Source of the DNA: Micromonospora parathelypteridis
Lineage (GTDB): Bacteria > Actinomycetota > Actinomycetes > Mycobacteriales > Micromonosporaceae
Direction: 5' to 3'
DNA length: 64,000 bases
Assembly: GCF_014201145.1 (NCBI RefSeq)
Contig: NZ_JACHDP010000001.1
Location: 806,001 to 870,000 of the forward strand
The translations under genes were made by a program, and so were the position numbers. The notes under the pieces are model-generated. The model saw only the letters and a program-made list of their open reading frames with translations. It did not search any database and was not told the origin of the DNA. Each line of letters starts with the position of its first letter. The first letter of the stretch is position 1. This document shows, piece by piece, positions 19,801 through 28,197 of the stretch.

Positions 19801-22800
19801 CCGCGACAACCCCGGATCCACCAGACGACCCACATCCCACCCACGATTCACCGGGAACGCGGAGATGGCGTCCTCGCCGCCGGCGACCACCCGCCACAGG
19901 TCGTCCGGCGAGGCGATCCCGCCCGGGAACCGGCAGCCGATCCCGACGATCACCACCGGCTCGTCGGCCACCGCGCCCGGCCGCACCTCCTGCACGACCG
20001 GAACCGCTCCGCCGACCAGTTCCACCAGCAGGAAGTCGGCCAGCGCCGCCACCGACGGATAGTCGAAGACCACCGTCGCCGGAAGCCGCAGCCCGGTCAC
20101 CACACTCAGCCGGTTCCGCAGCTCGACCGCCGTCAGCGAGTCGAACCCGAGTTCCCGGAAGGACCGATCGGTGCGGACCTGCTCGCCGCCGGTGAACCCG
20201 AGCACCCCGGCAACCTCCACCTGCACCAGGGCGGACATCGTCTGGGCCTGGTCGGCGCGGGACATGCCGGCGAGTCGGCCGGTCAGGGTGGAGTCGCCCC
20301 CTCGCGCGTTCGCCGTGCGGCGGGCAGGTGTGCCGACCAGGGCGCGCAGCAGTGGTGACGCGTTGTCTCGCAGCGTGGTGAAGTCGAGGTGCATGGGTGC
20401 GAGCACCGGATGACCACCACCAAGCGCAACATCAAACAACGCAAGCGCCCGACCCGACTCCAACGGCCGCATCCCCGCACGCCGAATCCGATCAAAATCA
20501 GCCCGCGTCAAATGACCAGTAATCCCCGACGACTCCTCCCACAACCCCCACTGCAACGAAAGCCCCGCAAGCCCAACCGCCCGCCGCCGACGCGCCAACT
20601 CATCCAAAAACACATTCGCCGCCGCATAACTACCCTGCCCCGCATCACCAAACAACCCCGCCGACGACGAAAACAACACAAAAAACTGCAAACCCAAACC
20701 AGCCGTCAACTCATGCAAATACCACGCCGCATCAACCTTCGGCCCCAACACCCCCGCCAACCGACCCACCGACAACGACGTCACCACACCGTCATCCACC
20801 ACACCCGCCGTATGCACCACCCCCCGCAAACCCACAATCCCCCCCACCACACCCGCCAACTGCCCCCGATCCCCCACATCACACGCCACCACCCGCACCG
20901 ACGCCCCCAACCCCACCAACTCCGCCACCAACTCCGACGCCCCCGGCGCACCACCACCACGACGACTCACCAACACCAAATCCCGCACCCCATGAACCAC
21001 CACCAAATGCCGCGCCACCAACGCACCCAACGCCCCCGTACCACCCGTAACCAACACCACCCCACCACCCACCAACCCCAACCCCGAACCCGAACCCGAA
21101 CCCGAACCCACCACCGCCCGCACCAACCGCGGCACCTCCAACACACCCCCACGCACCCGCAACTCCGACTCACCCGACGCAACAACAGCCGAAAGCAACC
21201 CGTCCGGCAGTCGGTCGCTGATTGGCGTGTCACCGGTGTCGAGCAGCAGGAACCGGCCGGGGTTCTCGTTCTGCGCCGAGCGCACCAAACCCCAGACGGC
21301 CGCCTGCACCAGGCCGGGACCGCGCGCCACGAACAGCAGCCGGGAGTCCACCCGTTCGTCGGCCAGCAGTCGCTGCACCGTGTCGAGGGCTTCTGCGGTC
21401 GCGGCGTGCACGGCTTCGAGGACGCCGTCCGTCGGGTCGTTCGGGACGGGCACGACGACGACGTCGTGATCGTCGGTGTCGGGCCGCACCGTCACCTCAC
21501 GCCACTCGACGCGGAACAGTGAGTCGTGCGTTCGCCCGTGGACGGTCGCGGCTGGCTCACCGAAGACGACCCGGTCGATCGTCGCGACCACCTCGCCCGC
21601 GGTGTCGGTCAGCAGCACGGCCGTTCCGTCGTCGACCGGAGTCTGCCGGACCCGTACGGCGGTGGCGCCCTCGGCGTACAGGGTGAAGCCTTCCCAGCGC
21701 AGCGGCACACCGTCACCTCGGACCGCCTCGTCGAGCAGCACGGGGTGCAGACCGAATCCGGTGACCGGCAGGTCGACCTCGACGGTCGGGCCGTCGTCAC
21801 CGGTTCCCGGCGGCGCGGCGGGCGCCGAAGCGGCGACCGTGCCGGTGGCGTGCATCGTCCAGGGCGTCTCCACCGGAGCGTCGGCCGGGCGGGAGTGGAC
21901 CGTCACCGGCCGTTCGCCGCCGGTCGGCGGCTCGACCGTGACTCGCAGCGCGACGGCACCGTCCGGGTCCACGGTCAACGGCGCGTGCATCGTCAGTTGC
22001 CGGAGCGTGCCGCAGCCGACCTGGTCACCGGCCTGAACGGCCAGTTCGACCAGAACGCTGTTCGGGGCGACGACGACGTCACCGACCTGGTAATCGGCCA
22101 GCCACGGGTGGCCGGCGGCCGCGAGTTGACCGGTCAGCACCACGGTCTCGCTGTCCGGCAGTGTGATCGCCGCGCCCAGCAGGGGGTGATCGAGCCCGTT
22201 CAGGCCCAGACTGGCCGGATCACCGGCGACGGCAGCGGTGTCCAGCCAGAAGCGCTGCCGCTGGAACGCGTACGTCGGAAGCTCCACCACCCGGGCGCCA
22301 GCGGTGGCCGGCGCACCGGTCCAGTCAACTCCGATGCCGGCGGTGTGCAGCCGGGCCACCGCGGCGGCGAAGGTCTGCGCCTCGTCGCGCTCGCGGCGCA
22401 GAGCGGTGACCACGGTGACCGGAGCGTCTCCCAGGCATTCCTGCGCCATGCCGGACAGCACCCCGTCGGGACCGAGCTCCAGCAACGCGGTCACACCATG
22501 GTCGAGTACCGCGGAGATCCCGTCGGCGAAGCGGACGGCCTCGCGAACGTGCCGCACCCAGTAGTCGGGGGAGCACAGCTCTTCGGCGGTGGCGATGCGT
22601 CCGGTGACGTTGGAGACGATTGGGATACGCGGCGGGGCGTACTCCATCACCCGCGCGTACCAGCGGAACTCCTGGAGCATCGGCTCCATGAGCGCGGAGT
22701 GGAACGCGTGGCTGACCCGCAGCCGGCGGACCCGGACCCCGTCGGCACGCCAGCGCTCGACGAGGTCGGCGACGGCCTGCTCCACGCCGGAGATCACCAC

Positions 22801-25203
22801 CGACGACGGCCCGTTGATCGCGGCGATCGACACCCGGTCGTCGAGGGCGGCGCGGACGGTGGCCTCGTCGAGCGCGACCGCGGCCATCGCGCCGCCGGTG
22901 GGCAGCGCCTGCATCAGCCGGCCCCGGGCCGCGACCAGGATGCACGCGTCGGTCAGGGACAGCACGCCGGCGACGTGGGCCGCCGCGATTTCGCCGACCG
23001 AGTGGCCGATGAGGTAGTCCGGGCGTACGCCCCGGGACTCGGCCAGCCGGTAGAGGGCCACCTCGACGGCGAACAGGCCGGCCTGGGCGTACACGGTCTC
23101 GTCGAGGTCGCCGGTCGCCGTGTCCGCGCCGAAGACCAGTTCGCGCAGGGAGACGCCGAGCTGGCGGTCCAGCAGGCCGCAGATCTGGTCGATCGCGGCG
23201 GCGAAGACCGGCTCGGTGTCGTAGAGCCGACGACCCATGCCGACACGCTGGCTGCCCTGGCCGGTGAACATCACCGCGAGCCGGGGCGTGGGACGGGCCG
23301 CGCCGGTGACCACGTTCGGGTCGGGTGTGCCGTTGGTCAGGCTGGTCAGGCCCTGCACGAGGGTCTCCCGGCCGGCGCCGAGGACGACAGCCCGGTGCTC
23401 GAACTGGGTCCGGCTCACGGCCAGAGACAGGCTGACGTCCGCGGGCCGCTGGTCCGGCTCGGCGGCCAGCCAGGTGAGCAGCCGCGAGGCCTGCTCCTGC
23501 AGGGCCTGCGGGGAACGGCCGGAGAGGATCCACGGTGTCGCCGGGTCGTCGCCGGCCGGCTCGGGTGCCGGAGCCGGTTCCGCTGGCGGCGCCTCCTCGA
23601 TGATCACGTGCGCGTTGGTGCCGCTCATGCCGAACGACGAGACGCCGGCCCGGCGTGGCCGCTCGGTCCGGGGCCACGCCCGCGGCTCGGTCAGCAGCGA
23701 CACCGCTCCTGCCGACCAGTCCACCTGCTCGGTCGGCTCGTCCGCGTGCAGCGTCCGAGGCAGCATCCCGTGGCGCAGCGCCTGCACCATCTTGATCACG
23801 CCGGCGACGCCGGCCGCGGCCTGGGTGTGCCCGATGTTCGACTTGATCGAGCCCAGCCACAACGGCTGCCCCTCCGGACGGTTCTGCCCATAGGTGCCCA
23901 GCAGCGCCTGCGCCTCGATCGGGTCACCCAACCGGGTCCCGGTGCCGTGCGCCTCCACCGCGTCCACGTCAGCCGGCGACAGCCCCGCGTTCGCCAACGC
24001 CTGCCGGATGACCCGCTGCTGGGACGGGCCGTTCGGCGCGGTCAAACCGTTCGACGCGCCGTCGGAGTTGATGGCGCTGCCGCGGATGACGGCGAGGACC
24101 GGGTGCCCGTTGCGGCGGGCGTCGGAGAGCCGCTCCAGGACCAGCATGCCGGCACCCTCAGCCCAGCCGGTGCCGTCCGCGCCGGCGCCGAACGCCTTGC
24201 AGCGCCCGTCCGGGGCCAGTCCACGCTGGCGGCTGAACGCCATGAAGCCGCCAGGGCTCGACATGACCGCGGCGCCGCCAGCCACCGCCAGCGAGCACTC
24301 GCCGCGGTGCAGCGACTGGGCGGCAAGATGCAGCGCCACCAGCGATGCGGAGCAGGCGGTGTCGACGGTGACCGTCGGGCCTTCGAAGCCGAAGGTGTAG
24401 GCGATACGTCCAGAGGCGACGCTGGCGGCGGTGCCGGTGAGCAGGTAGCCCTCCAGTCCGTCGCTGGCGTCCTGTAGCCGGGGGCCGTACTCCTGATTCT
24501 CGACCCCGACGAAGACGCCGGCCTGCCGGCCGCGCATCGAGCGTGGTTCGATGCCGGCGCGTTCGAGCGCCTCCCAGGTGGTTTCGAGCAGCAGCCGCTG
24601 CTGCGGGTCCATCGCGACTGCCTCGCGCGGGGACACGCCGAAGAACTCGGCGTCGAAGTCGGCGGCGTCGCGGAGGAAGCCACCGTGCCGGGTGTAGGCG
24701 GTGCCGGGCTCGTCGGGGTCCTCCGAGTACAGGGTGGCAAGGTTCCAGCCCCGGTCGTCCGGGAACGGGCCGATGGCGTCCTCGCCGGCCTGCAGCAGCG
24801 CCCAGAGCTCGGTGGGCGAACCGATGCCGCCGGGCAGCCGGCAGCCCATGCCGACGACCACCACGGGGTCGTCGACGACCGGGCCGGGCGCGGTCTCGGC
24901 CGACCAGGCGACCTGCTCCCCGCCGTCGCCGGTGAGACGGCTCTGCAGGTAGCGGGCGAGCGCTCGCGGGGTCGGGTAGTCGAACGGCATCGTCACCGGC
25001 AGGTCCAGCCCGGTCTCACCGCTCAGGCGGCTGTGCAGGTCGACCGCGGCCAGGGAATGGAAGCCGAGGTCTATGAAGGAGACGTCGGCGTCCACGGTGC
25101 CGTCACCCAACTCGGCGGCCTGCAGGACCCGGGCGGTCACCGCGGTCACCAGGTCGAGCACCGCGACGTCCGCCCGCGAACCGTTTTCCCCGTGCTGCCC
25201 CAT
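4828..25203 (-). CDS. Modular type I polyketide synthase, first protein (loading ACP + four modules)
   Basis: This 6,791-residue cytosolic assembly-line enzyme begins at an ATG with GGAG about nine bases upstream. The order is ACP(load) 14-92; module 1 at 112-1727; module 2 at 1748-3405; module 3 at 3422-5010; module 4 at 5027-6712; and a C-terminal docking region 6720-6791 ending in the typical [15 protein letters not shown] pattern. Each module reads KS-AT-DH-KR-ACP with no ER. KS cysteines are 284, 1920, 3595 and 5200. AT serines are 735, 2342, 4015 and 5622, and all four ATs have HAFH (malonyl-type). KRs keep GGTGxLG, Ser and Tyr and a xDD motif (B-type). Only the module 4 DH is intact. 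The protein starts with an ACP and no loading AT or KS, so the starter must be supplied in trans, probably by the neighbouring acyltransferase and acyl-AMP ligase. Internal sequence similarity is very high. Confidence 0.97.
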   Translation of the reverse strand: MGQHGENGSRADVAVLDLVTAVTARVLQAAELGDGTVDADVSFIDLGFHSLAAVDLHSRLSGETGLDLPVTMPFDYPTPRALARYLQSRLTGDGGEQVAWSAETAPGPVVDDPVVVVGMGCRLPGGIGSPTELWALLQAGEDAIGPFPDDRGWNLATLYSEDPDEPGTAYTRHGGFLRDAADFDAEFFGVSPREAVAMDPQQRLLLETTWEALERAGIEPRSMRGRQAGVFVGVENQEYGPRLQDASDGLEGYLLTGTAASVASGRIAYTFGFEGPTVTVDTACSASLVALHLAAQSLHRGECSLAVAGGAAVMSSPGGFMAFSRQRGLAPDGRCKAFGAGADGTGWAEGAGMLVLERLSDARRNGHPVLAVIRGSAINSDGASNGLTAPNGPSQQRVIRQALANAGLSPADVDAVEAHGTGTRLGDPIEAQALLGTYGQNRPEGQPLWLGSIKSNIGHTQAAAGVAGVIKMVQALRHGMLPRTLHADEPTEQVDWSAGAVSLLTEPRAWPRTERPRRAGVSSFGMSGTNAHVIIEEAPPAEPAPAPEPAGDDPATPWILSGRSPQALQEQASRLLTWLAAEPDQRPADVSLSLAVSRTQFEHRAVVLGAGRETLVQGLTSLTNGTPDPNVVTGAARPTPRLAVMFTGQGSQRVGMGRRLYDTEPVFAAAIDQICGLLDRQLGVSLRELVFGADTATGDLDETVYAQAGLFAVEVALYRLAESRGVRPDYLIGHSVGEIAAAHVAGVLSLTDACILVAARGRLMQALPTGGAMAAVALDEATVRAALDDRVSIAAINGPSSVVISGVEQAVADLVERWRADGVRVRRLRVSHAFHSALMEPMLQEFRWYARVMEYAPPRIPIVSNVTGRIATAEELCSPDYWVRHVREAVRFADGISAVLDHGVTALLELGPDGVLSGMAQECLGDAPVTVVTALRRERDEAQTFAAAVARLHTAGIGVDWTGAPATAGARVVELPTYAFQRQRFWLDTAAVAGDPASLGLNGLDHPLLGAAITLPDSETVVLTGQLAAAGHPWLADYQVGDVVVAPNSVLVELAVQAGDQVGCGTLRQLTMHAPLTVDPDGAVALRVTVEPPTGGERPVTVHSRPADAPVETPWTMHATGTVAASAPAAPPGTGDDGPTVEVDLPVTGFGLHPVLLDEAVRGDGVPLRWEGFTLYAEGATAVRVRQTPVDDGTAVLLTDTAGEVVATIDRVVFGEPAATVHGRTHDSLFRVEWREVTVRPDTDDHDVVVVPVPNDPTDGVLEAVHAATAEALDTVQRLLADERVDSRLLFVARGPGLVQAAVWGLVRSAQNENPGRFLLLDTGDTPISDRLPDGLLSAVVASGESELRVRGGVLEVPRLVRAVVGSGSGSGSGLGLVGGGVVLVTGGTGALGALVARHLVVVHGVRDLVLVSRRGGGAPGASELVAELVGLGASVRVVACDVGDRGQLAGVVGGIVGLRGVVHTAGVVDDGVVTSLSVGRLAGVLGPKVDAAWYLHELTAGLGLQFFVLFSSSAGLFGDAGQGSYAAANVFLDELARRRRAVGLAGLSLQWGLWEESSGITGHLTRADFDRIRRAGMRPLESGRALALFDVALGGGHPVLAPMHLDFTTLRDNASPLLRALVGTPARRTANARGGDSTLTGRLAGMSRADQAQTMSALVQVEVAGVLGFTGGEQVRTDRSFRELGFDSLTAVELRNRLSVVTGLRLPATVVFDYPSVAALADFLLVELVGGAVPVVQEVRPGAVADEPVVIVGIGCRFPGGIASPDDLWRVVAGGEDAISAFPVNRGWDVGRLVDPGLSRPGTTYVGVGGFLHDAGLFDAGFFGVSPREALAMDPQQRLLLEASWEALESAGVDVGGLRGSLTGVFAGVMSTDYFPGLGSVSAELEGYLSTGTSGSVASGRISYSFGFEGPAVSVDTACSSSLVALHLAAQSLGRGECDLALAGGVTVMASADTFVDFSRQRGLAPDGRCKAFAGAADGTGWSEGVGMLVLERLSDAQRNGHRILAVVRGSAVNQDGASNGLTAPNGPSQQRVIRQALANARLSAADVDAVEAHGTGTRLGDPIEAQALLATYGQDRSEPLWLGSIKSNIGHTQAAAGVAGIIKMIQAMRHESLPRTLHVDEPSPHVDWSAGAVSLLTEQRPWPRGERPRRAGVSSFGISGTNAHVILEEAPAVAAVVAERVVDAPVPWVLSARSEAALRDQATRLSDFVAAHPEISPVDIGWTLAGRARFEHRAVLNAGSFDVSPRVAVEARLGVMFTGQGSQRLGMGRGLYDTFPVFAAAFDEVCDLLPGDVKSVVFGDDADLLNNTEYAQPALFAVEVALFRLAESWGVRPQVLLGHSVGEIVAAHVAGVFSLSDACTLIAARGRLMAALPAGGAMAAIGLDEATVAAALRADAALGERVQIAAVNGPTSVVISGDEEAVEALVGRWRAEGVRVRRLAVSHAFHSPLMEPMLAEFTTVLEGLTFGAARLPVVSNLTGEVSDCGSVEYWVRHVREAVRFADSLATVAGMGVTALLELGPDGVLSAMVDDTFAVAALRDGRDEAESFTAALGGLHTVGVELDWAAVFAGRGAKLVDLPTYAFEHQEFWLRKSVSTGDATGLGLGESNHPLLGATISLPGNGTLMLSGRLSAHAQPWLADHRIDGRIVLPATALLDLAIHAADQTGAGSVNDLTLQAPLVLPEHGGLALRVSVTDGDRVAIHSRPEDAATDEVWTPHATAVLATEPAPTGVGLAIWPPAGAQRLNLDGLQAELAEAGTDHGPSFQGLRAAWHKGGTVWAEIVVPDRTTLATDGFGLHPALLAAVLDSLTARRFQDGDRRTLVPEYWDGVTLHAQGATTLRAELAPDGHDGVSLTVADAAGAPVLTARSLRLRPITPDELSSNRHLTRDAVFRVDWVSPAVADPTTTAPALIVESLDRLTADETPETVLLPLTVESSEDLATATRAATTAALSLVQRWLGENRWAGSRLVFVLRGSGPATAAVTGLLRSAQAENPDRFALVDVGTAPVDEGTLVAAAASGEPEIRVRRGELLVPRLVRVALPEHSDRPELAGTVLVTGGTGALGALVTRHLVTVHGVRDLVLTSRRGLGAPGAPELVADLAELGASVRVVACDVADRAQLAGVLDGIAKLSGVVHTAGVLDDGLVTSLTPERLHRVLAPKADAAAHLHELTRDRDLAMFVLFSSAAGVFGDPGQGNYAAANRFLDALAAHRRELGLPATSLAWGFWEQRSGITGHLSAADVDRMRRGGMLPLDTARGLALFDLACAGDEAELVLMPLDLPALRTAGTTPAPLLRGLVGARARRNATEAETPTLATTLATLPPAERETHLLGLVRVHVAAVLGHGDPSAIAPRTAFQDLGFDSLTAVELRNRLGSATGMRLPSTLIFDHPSPDALVRHLLSEALGQAAEQAPTRTRAALSDEHDPIVIVGMACRYPGDVASPDDLWQLTASGRLGLTPFPVNRGWDVGRLVDPGLSRPGTTYVGVGGFLHDAGLFDAGFFGVSPREALAMDPQQRLLLEASWEALESAGVDVGGLRGSLTGVFAGVMSTDYFPGLGSVSAELEGYLSTGTSGSVASGRISYSFGFEGPAVSVDTACSSSLVALHLAAQSLGRGECDLALAGGVTVMASADTFVDFSRQRGLAPDGRCKAFAGAADGTGWSEGVGMLVLERLSDAQRNGHRILAVVRGSAVNQDGASNGLTAPNGPSQQRVIRQALANAGLSPADVDAVEAHGTGTRLGDPIEAQALLATYGQDRSEPLWLGSIKSNIGHTQAAAGVAGIIKMVQAMRHETLPKTLHVDEPSPHVDWSAGAVSLLTDSRPWPATDRPRRAGVSSFGISGTNAHVILEEPPAEVAREVSVSAPVPWVLSARSEAALRDQAGRLSDFVAAHPEVSPVDVGWTLAGRARFEHRAVLTAGSFEVSPRVAVEARLGVMFTGQGSQRLGMGRGLYEAFPVFAAAFDEVCDLLPGDLKAVVFGADPDLLNNTEFAQPALFAVEVALFRLAESWGVRPQVLLGHSVGEIVAAHVAGVFSLADACTLISARGRLMQALPSGGAMAAIGLDEATVAAALRADAARVQIAAVNGPTSVVISGDEEAVEELVGRWRAEGVRVRRLAVSHAFHSHLMEPMLAEFTTVLEGLTFGAARLPVVSNLTGEVSDCGSVEYWVRHVREAVRFADSLSTVASMGVTALLELGPDGVLSAMVDDTFAVSALRDGRDEAESFTAALGGLHAVGVELDWAGVFAGRGGRLVDLPTYAFEHQEFWLRSSAGTGDATGLGQSATGHPLLTAVVTVPDSDTLVLTGRLTASAHPWLPAEGTLIELVVHAADQVGAVSVEELTVHTPLMLPEREALTLRVTVDGARTVSVYSQPEGAAAEDPWTRNASGLLSATPPAAAAANDSTAVEVSLSETLTVEGFGLHPALLDSALRTLPVDGVPLRWHGFTLHAQGATVVRVQTSPSDDGHALWLTDAEGQLVASVDRVVLGEPVSGAPGRPEDALFRVEWREITSESVADPAWTMLGTDLDHLLRDGAPDVVVVPLENDPDGDVTAALHTETARVLALLQRWLADERCADARLVFLTEEHGLVRAAAGGLVRSAQSENPDRFLLLDVGTAPVTTGLLAAAIGSGEPEIRVRDGGLHAPRLVRAAAGERVVPDPDGTVLVTGGTGGLGALVARHLVTGYGVRNLVLTSRRGLAAPGAPELVAELADLGATARVMACDVSDRRALAAVLDGIETLTGVVHTAGVLDDGLVTSLTPERLNRVLTPKAVAAYHLHELTRDRDLAMFVLFSSAAGVFGEAAQGNYVAANRFLDALAAHRHALGLPAASVAWGLWEQRSGITEHLTTADLDRMRRAGTMPLSAERGLKLFDATASGAEPLLVPIALDLAALRSGASGIPPLLRALAKRRARRTASAGTSASASSALADRLATMTPAERENELLDLVRKQVAAVLGHLDPAVVEALRPFHETGFDSLTAVELRNLLQAATGLRLTATLIYDFPTPALLAAHLGEAVLGADPAGGNRGVTLLRADDEPIAVVGMSCRYPGGAGSPEDLWRLLVDGQEALTPFPADRGWDLGQLIDPDGIRPGTTYAGVGGFLRDAGDFDAGFFGISPREALAMDPQQRLLLEASWEAFESAGIDPSSVRGTPTGVFAGVMSSDYHAGRDELPEGVAGYLVTGNSGSVASGRVSYTFGLEGPAVTVDTACSSSLVAMHLAAQALGRGECDLALAGGATVMASPDTFVDFARQRGLAVDGRCKAFAGAADGTGFSEGAGMLVLERLSDAQRNGHQVLAVLRGTAVNQDGASSGLTAPNGPSQQRVIRQALADAGLTPADVEVVEAHGTGTRLGDPIEAQALLATYGQDRSEPLWLGSIKSNIGHTQAAAGVAGVIKMIQAFRHEVLPRTLHVDEPSPHVDWSSGAVSLLTEQRPWPRGERPRRAGVSSFGISGTNAHVILEEAPAVAEVASESSVSAPVPWVLSARSEAALRDQAGRLSDFVAAHPEISPVDVGWTLAGRTRFEHRAVLNAGSFDVSPRVAVEARLGVMFTGQGSQRLGMGRGLYDTFPVFAAAFDEVCDLLPGDLKSVVFGADPDLLNNTEFAQPALFAVEVALFRLAESWGVRPQVLLGHSVGEIVAAHVAGVFSLADACALIAARGRLMAALPAGGAMAAIGLDEATVAAVTDERVQIAAVNGPTSVVISGDEEAVEALVERWRAEGVRVRRLAVSHAFHSHLMEPMLAEFTTVLEGLTFGAARLPVVSNLTGEVSDCGSVEYWVRHVREAVRFADSLSTVAGMGVTALLELGPDGVLSAMVDDTFAVSALRDGRDEAESFTAALGGLHAVGVELDWAGVFAGRGGRLVDLPAYAFQHQRYWLDAPTGTGDPSGLGLGQSNHPLLGAAVSLPDSDTVLLTGRLSPRSHAWLADHRIGGTVVVPAAVLADLVLHAAAGSAVEELVVETPLTLDDEGAVDLRVTVTGGHRVTVHSRPGDAPADLPWTRHAEARIGVAEPFAPDSLAAWPPAGARPIDADGVYHRLGAAGVEHGETYQNLQAAWQHGDDVYAELVLPETTAVTGFGLHPALLDAALHAVMIDRYDDGQVATTATWSGVTLFAEGATALRARISPVGDGAVAVLLTDADGEPVATVRSLTWQPLPENARLRPPSRLHDSLFRSDWTIVAPAADAVPRTAVLLGTTESLPEAFGALPAYGSLAALARDVATGTGVPDVVFVPFTDPGVDEVADRVHTATQKALALAQDWLAEESLLAARLVLVTRGAVATGPDEPLTDLAHAALWGLIRSAQRENPERFGLLDLGPDAAVPDLLAATAGGGEPELAVRGGTLYGRRLVRHTTDLDEVVPAGTLNPGGTALITGGTGTLGALVARHLVAEHGIRHLVLVSRRGRVAAGAAEIEADLTARGATVDILACDVTDRDAVELVVKAIPAAHPLTAVVHTAGVIDDATIGSLTTDRLDRVLRPKVDAALHLHELTAGQPVEAFVLFSSAAATFGEAGQGNYVAANTFLDALAQHRHALGLAGTSLQWGFWQERSGITEHLTEADVRRMERGGMLPITAETGMALFDRALASGRPVLAPMRLDLPALWAGEDGESALLRALRPARARRTVRVAGVTEQPDRLADQLARLTADERERVLLDLVGENVAAVLGHDGTDELHPGRPFKELGFDSLTAVELRNRLNAATNLRLNSTTVFDYPTPLALARHLRTALGTDLPEPDGDPEEQRIRAALAALPLSRIREAGLLDLLLDLTGETGTGNTESAADQGDTLESIDAMDTEHLIRMALGDSDS
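5068..10125 (-). other. PKS module 4: KS-AT(malonyl)-DH(intact)-KR-ACP
   Basis: Residues 5027-6712 of the first PKS. KS4 has Cys5200. AT4 has Ser5622 and HAFH at 5719-5722. DH4 is the only DH in the window with both catalytic groups: [13 protein letters not shown] (His5916, Gly5920, Pro5925) and [11 protein letters not shown] (Asp6072), plus the middle segment at GETYQNL. KR4 has IDD at 6446-6448 and Tyr6502, and the ACP serine is 6671. A B-type KR feeding an active DH normally gives a trans double bond. Residues 6720-6791 form the docking tail for the next protein. Confidence 0.9.
10174..14940 (-). other. PKS module 3: KS-AT(malonyl)-DH(deleted motif)-KR-ACP
   Basis: Residues 3422-5010 of the first PKS. 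KS3 has Cys3595 and shares a perfect 592-bp stretch of DNA with KS2. AT3 has Ser4015 and HAFH at 4115-4118. DH3 is vestigial. After HPWL (4306-4309) the sequence jumps to [11 protein letters not shown], ten residues shorter than DH4, removing the whole HxxxGxxxxP motif. The GPSFQGL segment is also missing, while Asp4420 survives. KR3 is intact (LDD, Tyr4799) and the ACP serine is 4968, in the slightly unusual context TGFDSL. A beta-hydroxyl should be kept. Confidence 0.9.
14243..14834 (-). repeat. 592-bp perfect direct repeat, copy B (KS of module 3)
   Basis: Read line by line, this segment is identical to 19268-19859 (constant offset of 5,025 bases). It codes the N-terminal half of the KS, from [16 protein letters not shown] through to CKAFAGAA. 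Its codon use differs from the flanks: the coding strand is rich in T-ending codons such as GGT, GTT, TTT and GCT, unlike the C/G-ending codons around it. Perfect identity including third positions implies recent gene conversion or duplication. Confidence 0.92.
14989..19962 (-). other. PKS module 2: KS-AT(malonyl)-DH(Asp lost)-KR-ACP
   Basis: Residues 1748-3405 of the first PKS. KS2 has Cys1920. AT2 has Ser2342 and HAFH at 2445-2448. DH2 is full length, with the first catalytic motif intact (His2642, Gly2646, Pro2651) and HGPSFQGL at 2761. The second catalytic motif reads HPALLAAVL, so the Asp of HPALLD is Ala2803. In this family that Asp assists in removing the hydroxyl, so activity is doubtful. 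KR2 is intact (LDD at 3140-3142, Tyr3197) and the ACP serine is 3362. The predicted product is a beta-hydroxyl, or a double bond if another residue replaces the Asp. Confidence 0.88.
19268..19859 (-). repeat. 592-bp perfect direct repeat, copy A (KS of module 2)
   Basis: This is the partner of the copy at 14243-14834, in the same orientation and the same place in the KS. Just outside both ends the two modules diverge at synonymous sites, so the edges are sharp. It shares the T-ending codon bias of the other copy. Confidence 0.92.
20004..20151 (-). repeat. ACP-end direct repeat, copy 2 (module 1 ACP)
   Basis: Partner of 15-162, encoding the same part of the module 1 ACP and the start of the linker to KS2. 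The three mismatches are at the pairs 43/20032, 46/20035 and 88/20077. Confidence 0.82.
20023..24870 (-). other. PKS module 1: KS-AT(malonyl)-DH(inactive)-KR-ACP
   Basis: Residues 112-1727 of the first PKS. KS1 has Cys284 in TACSASL (the other KSs read TACSSSL), with His419 and His459. AT1 is the most divergent AT of the window but has GHSVG (Ser735) and HAFH (832-835), so malonyl-CoA is expected. DH1 reads [13 protein letters not shown]: the catalytic His is Tyr1038. It also lacks the GPSFQGL region, while Asp1158 of HPVLLD remains. Dehydration is therefore unlikely. KR1 has GGTGALG near 1387, VDD at 1469-1471 and Tyr1526. The predicted outcome is a B-type beta-hydroxyl. The KR part lies in a codon-atypical islet. 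Confidence 0.9.
21085..21108 (-). repeat. Hexanucleotide tandem repeat (CGAACC x4) coding a Gly-Ser run
   Basis: Four perfect copies of CGAACC on the plus strand read as alternating Gly and Ser codons (GSGSGSGSG, residues 1367-1375) just before the KR1 nucleotide-binding motif. The other KRs have no such linker. The repeat sits inside the codon-atypical KR1 islet and could vary in copy number by slippage without breaking the frame. Confidence 0.85.
24928..25164 (-). other. N-terminal loading ACP domain of the first PKS
   Basis: Residues 14-92 of the first PKS form a stand-alone carrier domain in front of KS1. The phosphopantetheine serine is Ser50 in [11 protein letters not shown]; the usual Asp before the serine (GFDSL, seen in every other ACP here) is His49. 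No AT or KSQ precedes it, so the starter acid has to arrive from a separate enzyme. That fits the discrete AT and acyl-AMP ligase genes next door. The Asp-to-His change may mark partner specificity, but that is inference. Confidence 0.88.
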
Positions 25204-25317
25204 ATTATCCGCTCCACAACTCCGCCGGCACGGCCCTGAAAGAGAACGCGACTCGCGGCGACATTACGTGGGCGCCGGAAACGCAACACACCCCTACGGA
25301 CCCCACCGCGACCGGGG

Positions 25318-26247
25318 TCAGGCAGGCGTCAGCAACGTACGCAGGGCCGCTTTCGGGTCGACGTTCACGACCTCGAAATTGCGGCGCGTGCAATCGACCC
25401 GGCGGAAGAGGTTCTCCGGCCCGGTGATGTACATCCGCTTGACCCCTGATTCGATCAGCGTGGCGACCATCGCCGGCCAGTCGATCGGGCGGTCGAACGT
25501 GTCGAGCAGCATTCTTTGCATGTCGTCCGCAGTGGTCACCAGCCGGCCGTCCTGATCGGCGATGACCGGCATCCGGGGTGCTTCGATCGCATATCGTCCG
25601 ATCACCGATTCCTCGGCACGGCGGCGCAGGCCGTCGAATATTGCGGCGTGCACCGGCGGGCGCATGGTGTACATCGAATAGCCGCCCATGTCGCTGATCG
25701 CCTGTTTGAGTTCGTCCAGCAGGCCCGCGCGGATCGACAGCATGAGGAAGCCACGGTCGAGGCGGCCGGAGATGTCGTACCATCCGCCGCGACGGGTCAG
25801 GTCGTCCAGGTACTCCTGGAGGCGGTCCTCGGGCACCCGGACGAACGAGTGCGTGACCACGTCCGTGTGCTGGTCGGCGAAGTAGTCGCGTTCGCACCGG
25901 GCGAGCTCGGCGGTCATCCGCACCACGTCGCCGAAGTCCATCGACCCGGCCCAGTAGGCGGCGGCCTTCTGCCCGAAGCTGGGTCCGGCGCAGACGTCCG
26001 CGCGCATGCCGCCCTCGGCCACCGCCCGGTCGGCGAGCGCCACCGAATTGACGAGGAATGCGATCTGGGTGTATTCGGAATAGTCGTCGTCGGATTCGTA
26101 GAATCGGTCCAGGAGGCTGTATCCGAGAACCTCGTCGGTGGTGGCTATACGACGGCGCGCGTACGGGTCGAGGACCATGAACCTCCCGACCGTGGAGAAA
26201 TTAGAAGGTCCCATTCCCGGGAAGACAACCGCTGTCTTCTGTTCCAT
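25318..26247 (-). CDS. Discrete acyltransferase (FabD/VinK-like), probable starter-unit loader
   Basis: This 309-residue single-domain acyltransferase begins VVFPGMGPSNF, the fold's usual N-terminal strand. The active-site serine is Ser90 in AGPSFGQKAA, where malonyl transferases have GHSxG; the oxyanion-side His is Pro here. The catalytic His is likely His200 in PPVHAAIF. The length suits a free-standing enzyme. It lies 114 bases upstream of the PKS that starts with a lone ACP, on the same strand. In macrolactam pathways VinK-type enzymes of this kind move an amino-acid-derived acyl group from one carrier to the PKS loading ACP. Since every module has its own AT, loading of the starter is the best guess. 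An editing or malonyl role is possible. Confidence 0.85.
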   Translation of the reverse strand: MEQKTAVVFPGMGPSNFSTVGRFMVLDPYARRRIATTDEVLGYSLLDRFYESDDDYSEYTQIAFLVNSVALADRAVAEGGMRADVCAGPSFGQKAAAYWAGSMDFGDVVRMTAELARCERDYFADQHTDVVTHSFVRVPEDRLQEYLDDLTRRGGWYDISGRLDRGFLMLSIRAGLLDELKQAISDMGGYSMYTMRPPVHAAIFDGLRRRAEESVIGRYAIEAPRMPVIADQDGRLVTTADDMQRMLLDTFDRPIDWPAMVATLIESGVKRMYITGPENLFRRVDCTRRNFEVVNVDPKAALRTLLTPA

Positions 26248-26500
26248 CGAGATTCACCCACAGTCAGCCGGCGGACAGCTTTGCCGACGATAGTCACCGG
26301 TGCGGTCCCGGGGCTACCCCCATCAACCCCTATCGGACCCCAGCCGGCATGCCCGCGCCCGGTTAGGGGGGATCGTCGCCCGGCGGATAGGGGTTGTCCT
26401 GCAACGACGGCCGCAAATAGCGTCGTCGAACGTGCACGACCGAGCCGGACGGTTCCGAATCCAGATCAGTATTGCCGACTCAGGCTAAAGGGCGTATGCG
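26248..26500. promoter_or_regulatory. Divergent promoter region of the PKS cluster with inverted CCCC boxes
   Basis: This is the only gap between the leftward acyltransferase-PKS genes and the rightward oxidase-ligase-carboxylase operon. It holds a perfect 10-bp inverted repeat, AACCCCTATC at 26325-26334 and GATAGGGGTT at 26386-26395. Three ACCCC boxes stand at 26316, 26326 and 26337, spaced about one helical turn. TTAGGGGGG occurs at 26363-26371. A related ACCCCTACGGACCCC lies at 25291-25305, just upstream of the PKS start. This looks like the target of a cluster regulator acting on both directions. No regulator gene is in the window and I could not assign -10/-35 boxes with confidence. Confidence 0.6.
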
Positions 26501-28159
26501 ATGACTGCAGCCGATTCCCCTCCGGTGACGATGCTAGTGCCGGACTTCCCGTTCTCCTACGACGGATGGCTCGGCCACCCCGCCGGGCTGGGCACGCTGC
26601 CACCGGAGCGGGCCGGCACCCCGGTGGCGGTGATCGGCGGTGGGATGGCGGGGCTCACCGCGGCGTACGAGCTGATGCGCCTGGGCCTGCGGCCGGTGGT
26701 GTACGAGGCCGACCAGATCGGCGGACGGATGCGCTCGGTGTCGTTCCCGGGCCATCCGGGCCAGGTGGCCGAGATGGGCGCGATGCGGTTCCCGGTGGCG
26801 GCCCGTTCCCTGTTCCACTACATCGACCTGCTTGGGTTGCCCACCCGCCCGTTCCCGAACCCGCTGGCCCCGACCACGCCGAGCACGGTGATCGATCTGA
26901 ACGGCGAGCGCGAGTTCGCTCGGACCGACGCCGACCTGCCGCAGCAGTACCAGACCGTCACCGAGCTGTGGACCAAGGCGCTTCAGGAACGGGCCGAGCT
27001 GTCCACCCTGCGCAGCGCGCTGCGCGACCGCGATCTGCCCACCCTCAAGACCATTTGGAACCGCCTGGTCGAGGAGTACGACGACCAGTCGTTCTACGGT
27101 TTCCTCGCGACCAGCCCCGGCTTCGACTCGTTCCGGTACCGGGAGCTGTTCGGCCAGGTCGGGTTCGGGACCGGTGGCTGGGACACCGACTTTCCGAACT
27201 CGATCCTGGAGATCTTCCGGGTGGTGTCCACCGAGGCCGACGAGAACCACGTCGCGATCCTGGGCGGCTCACAGCAGCTCCCCCGAGGGTTGTGGGAGCA
27301 CCGCCCGGCGGACCTCGCGCACTGGCCGGCCGGCACATCGCTGACCCGGCTGCACGGCGGCTCGCCCCGTCCCGGGGTGACCGGGCTGCGCCGGGTCGGC
27401 CGCGACATCCTGGTCGAGGACGCCGGCGGCGGGGTGGTCCGTTATCCCGCGGTGGTCTACACGCCGCACGTTTGGACGCTGCTGAACCGGGTCCGCTGTG
27501 ACGAGGCGCTGATGCCGACCCCGCTGTGGACTGCGGTCGAGCGTACCCACTACATGGGCTCGTCGAAGCTGTTCGTCCTGGTCGACCGTCCGTTCTGGCG
27601 CGACGTCGACCCGGCGACCGGCCGTGAGGTGCTCAGCATGACGCTGAGCGACCGGATCATACGGGGTCTGTACCTGTTCGACGACGGGCCGCAGCACCCC
27701 GCGGTGATGTGTCTGTCGTACACCTGGAACGACGACTCCCAGAAGGTCGCGACGCTCTCGGCCAGCGAACGGCTCGACGTGCTGCTGGACCGGCTCGCCT
27801 CGATCTATCCCGCGGTGGACATCCGGGCGCACGTGATCGGCGAGCCGCTCGCGGTCAGTTGGGAGAACGAGCCGCACTTCATGGGCGCCTTCAAGGCCAA
27901 CCTCCCCGGCCACTACCGGTATCAGCGCCGGTTGTTCACCCAGTTCATGCAACACGACATGGCGGCGGAGCACCGCGGCTTCTTCCTGTGCGGCGACGAC
28001 GTGTCATGGACCGCTGGTTTCGCCGAGGGGGCGGTCACCACCGCCCTCAACGCGGTGTGGGGCGTGCTCAACCACCTGGGCGGGGCAGCCGATCCGGCAA
28101 ATCCTGGCCCGGGCGACCTCTTCCACAGCCTGGCGCCGCTCGAACTTCCATACACCTGA
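26501..28159 (+). CDS. FAD-dependent amino-acid 2-monooxygenase/amine oxidase
   Basis: This 552-residue flavoprotein belongs to the tryptophan 2-monooxygenase/amine oxidase family. The FAD-binding motif is VAVIGGGMAGLTAAYEL (residues 42-58), followed by the second nucleotide-contact region IGGRMRS. The C-terminal FAD signature is FFLCGDDVSWTAGFAEGA. Members oxidatively decarboxylate an amino acid to an amide (arginine, lysine, tryptophan and phenylalanine enzymes are known). The start ATG has AAAGGG at 26487-26492. It is first in an operon with an acyl-AMP ligase. In marginolactone and linear polyene pathways such an oxidase makes the PKS starter from an amino acid. The amidase such a route would need is not in the window, and the substrate cannot be read from the sequence. 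Confidence 0.88.
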   Translation: MTAADSPPVTMLVPDFPFSYDGWLGHPAGLGTLPPERAGTPVAVIGGGMAGLTAAYELMRLGLRPVVYEADQIGGRMRSVSFPGHPGQVAEMGAMRFPVAARSLFHYIDLLGLPTRPFPNPLAPTTPSTVIDLNGEREFARTDADLPQQYQTVTELWTKALQERAELSTLRSALRDRDLPTLKTIWNRLVEEYDDQSFYGFLATSPGFDSFRYRELFGQVGFGTGGWDTDFPNSILEIFRVVSTEADENHVAILGGSQQLPRGLWEHRPADLAHWPAGTSLTRLHGGSPRPGVTGLRRVGRDILVEDAGGGVVRYPAVVYTPHVWTLLNRVRCDEALMPTPLWTAVERTHYMGSSKLFVLVDRPFWRDVDPATGREVLSMTLSDRIIRGLYLFDDGPQHPAVMCLSYTWNDDSQKVATLSASERLDVLLDRLASIYPAVDIRAHVIGEPLAVSWENEPHFMGAFKANLPGHYRYQRRLFTQFMQHDMAAEHRGFFLCGDDVSWTAGFAEGAVTTALNAVWGVLNHLGGAADPANPGPGDLFHSLAPLELPYT

Positions 28160-28197
28160 GCCAGCCGCGGCGACGACTGCCAAGAGAGGAAAACACC

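Noticed and set aside
4828..25203. Enoylreductase or thioesterase domain in the PKS.
   Set aside because: No NADPH-binding ER motif lies between DH and KR in any module, and the protein ends in a docking region, not a TE.
25318..26247. Trans-AT polyketide synthase suggested by the free-standing acyltransferase.
   Set aside because: All five modules have their own AT with GHSVG and HAFH, so the discrete AT is more likely a starter loader.
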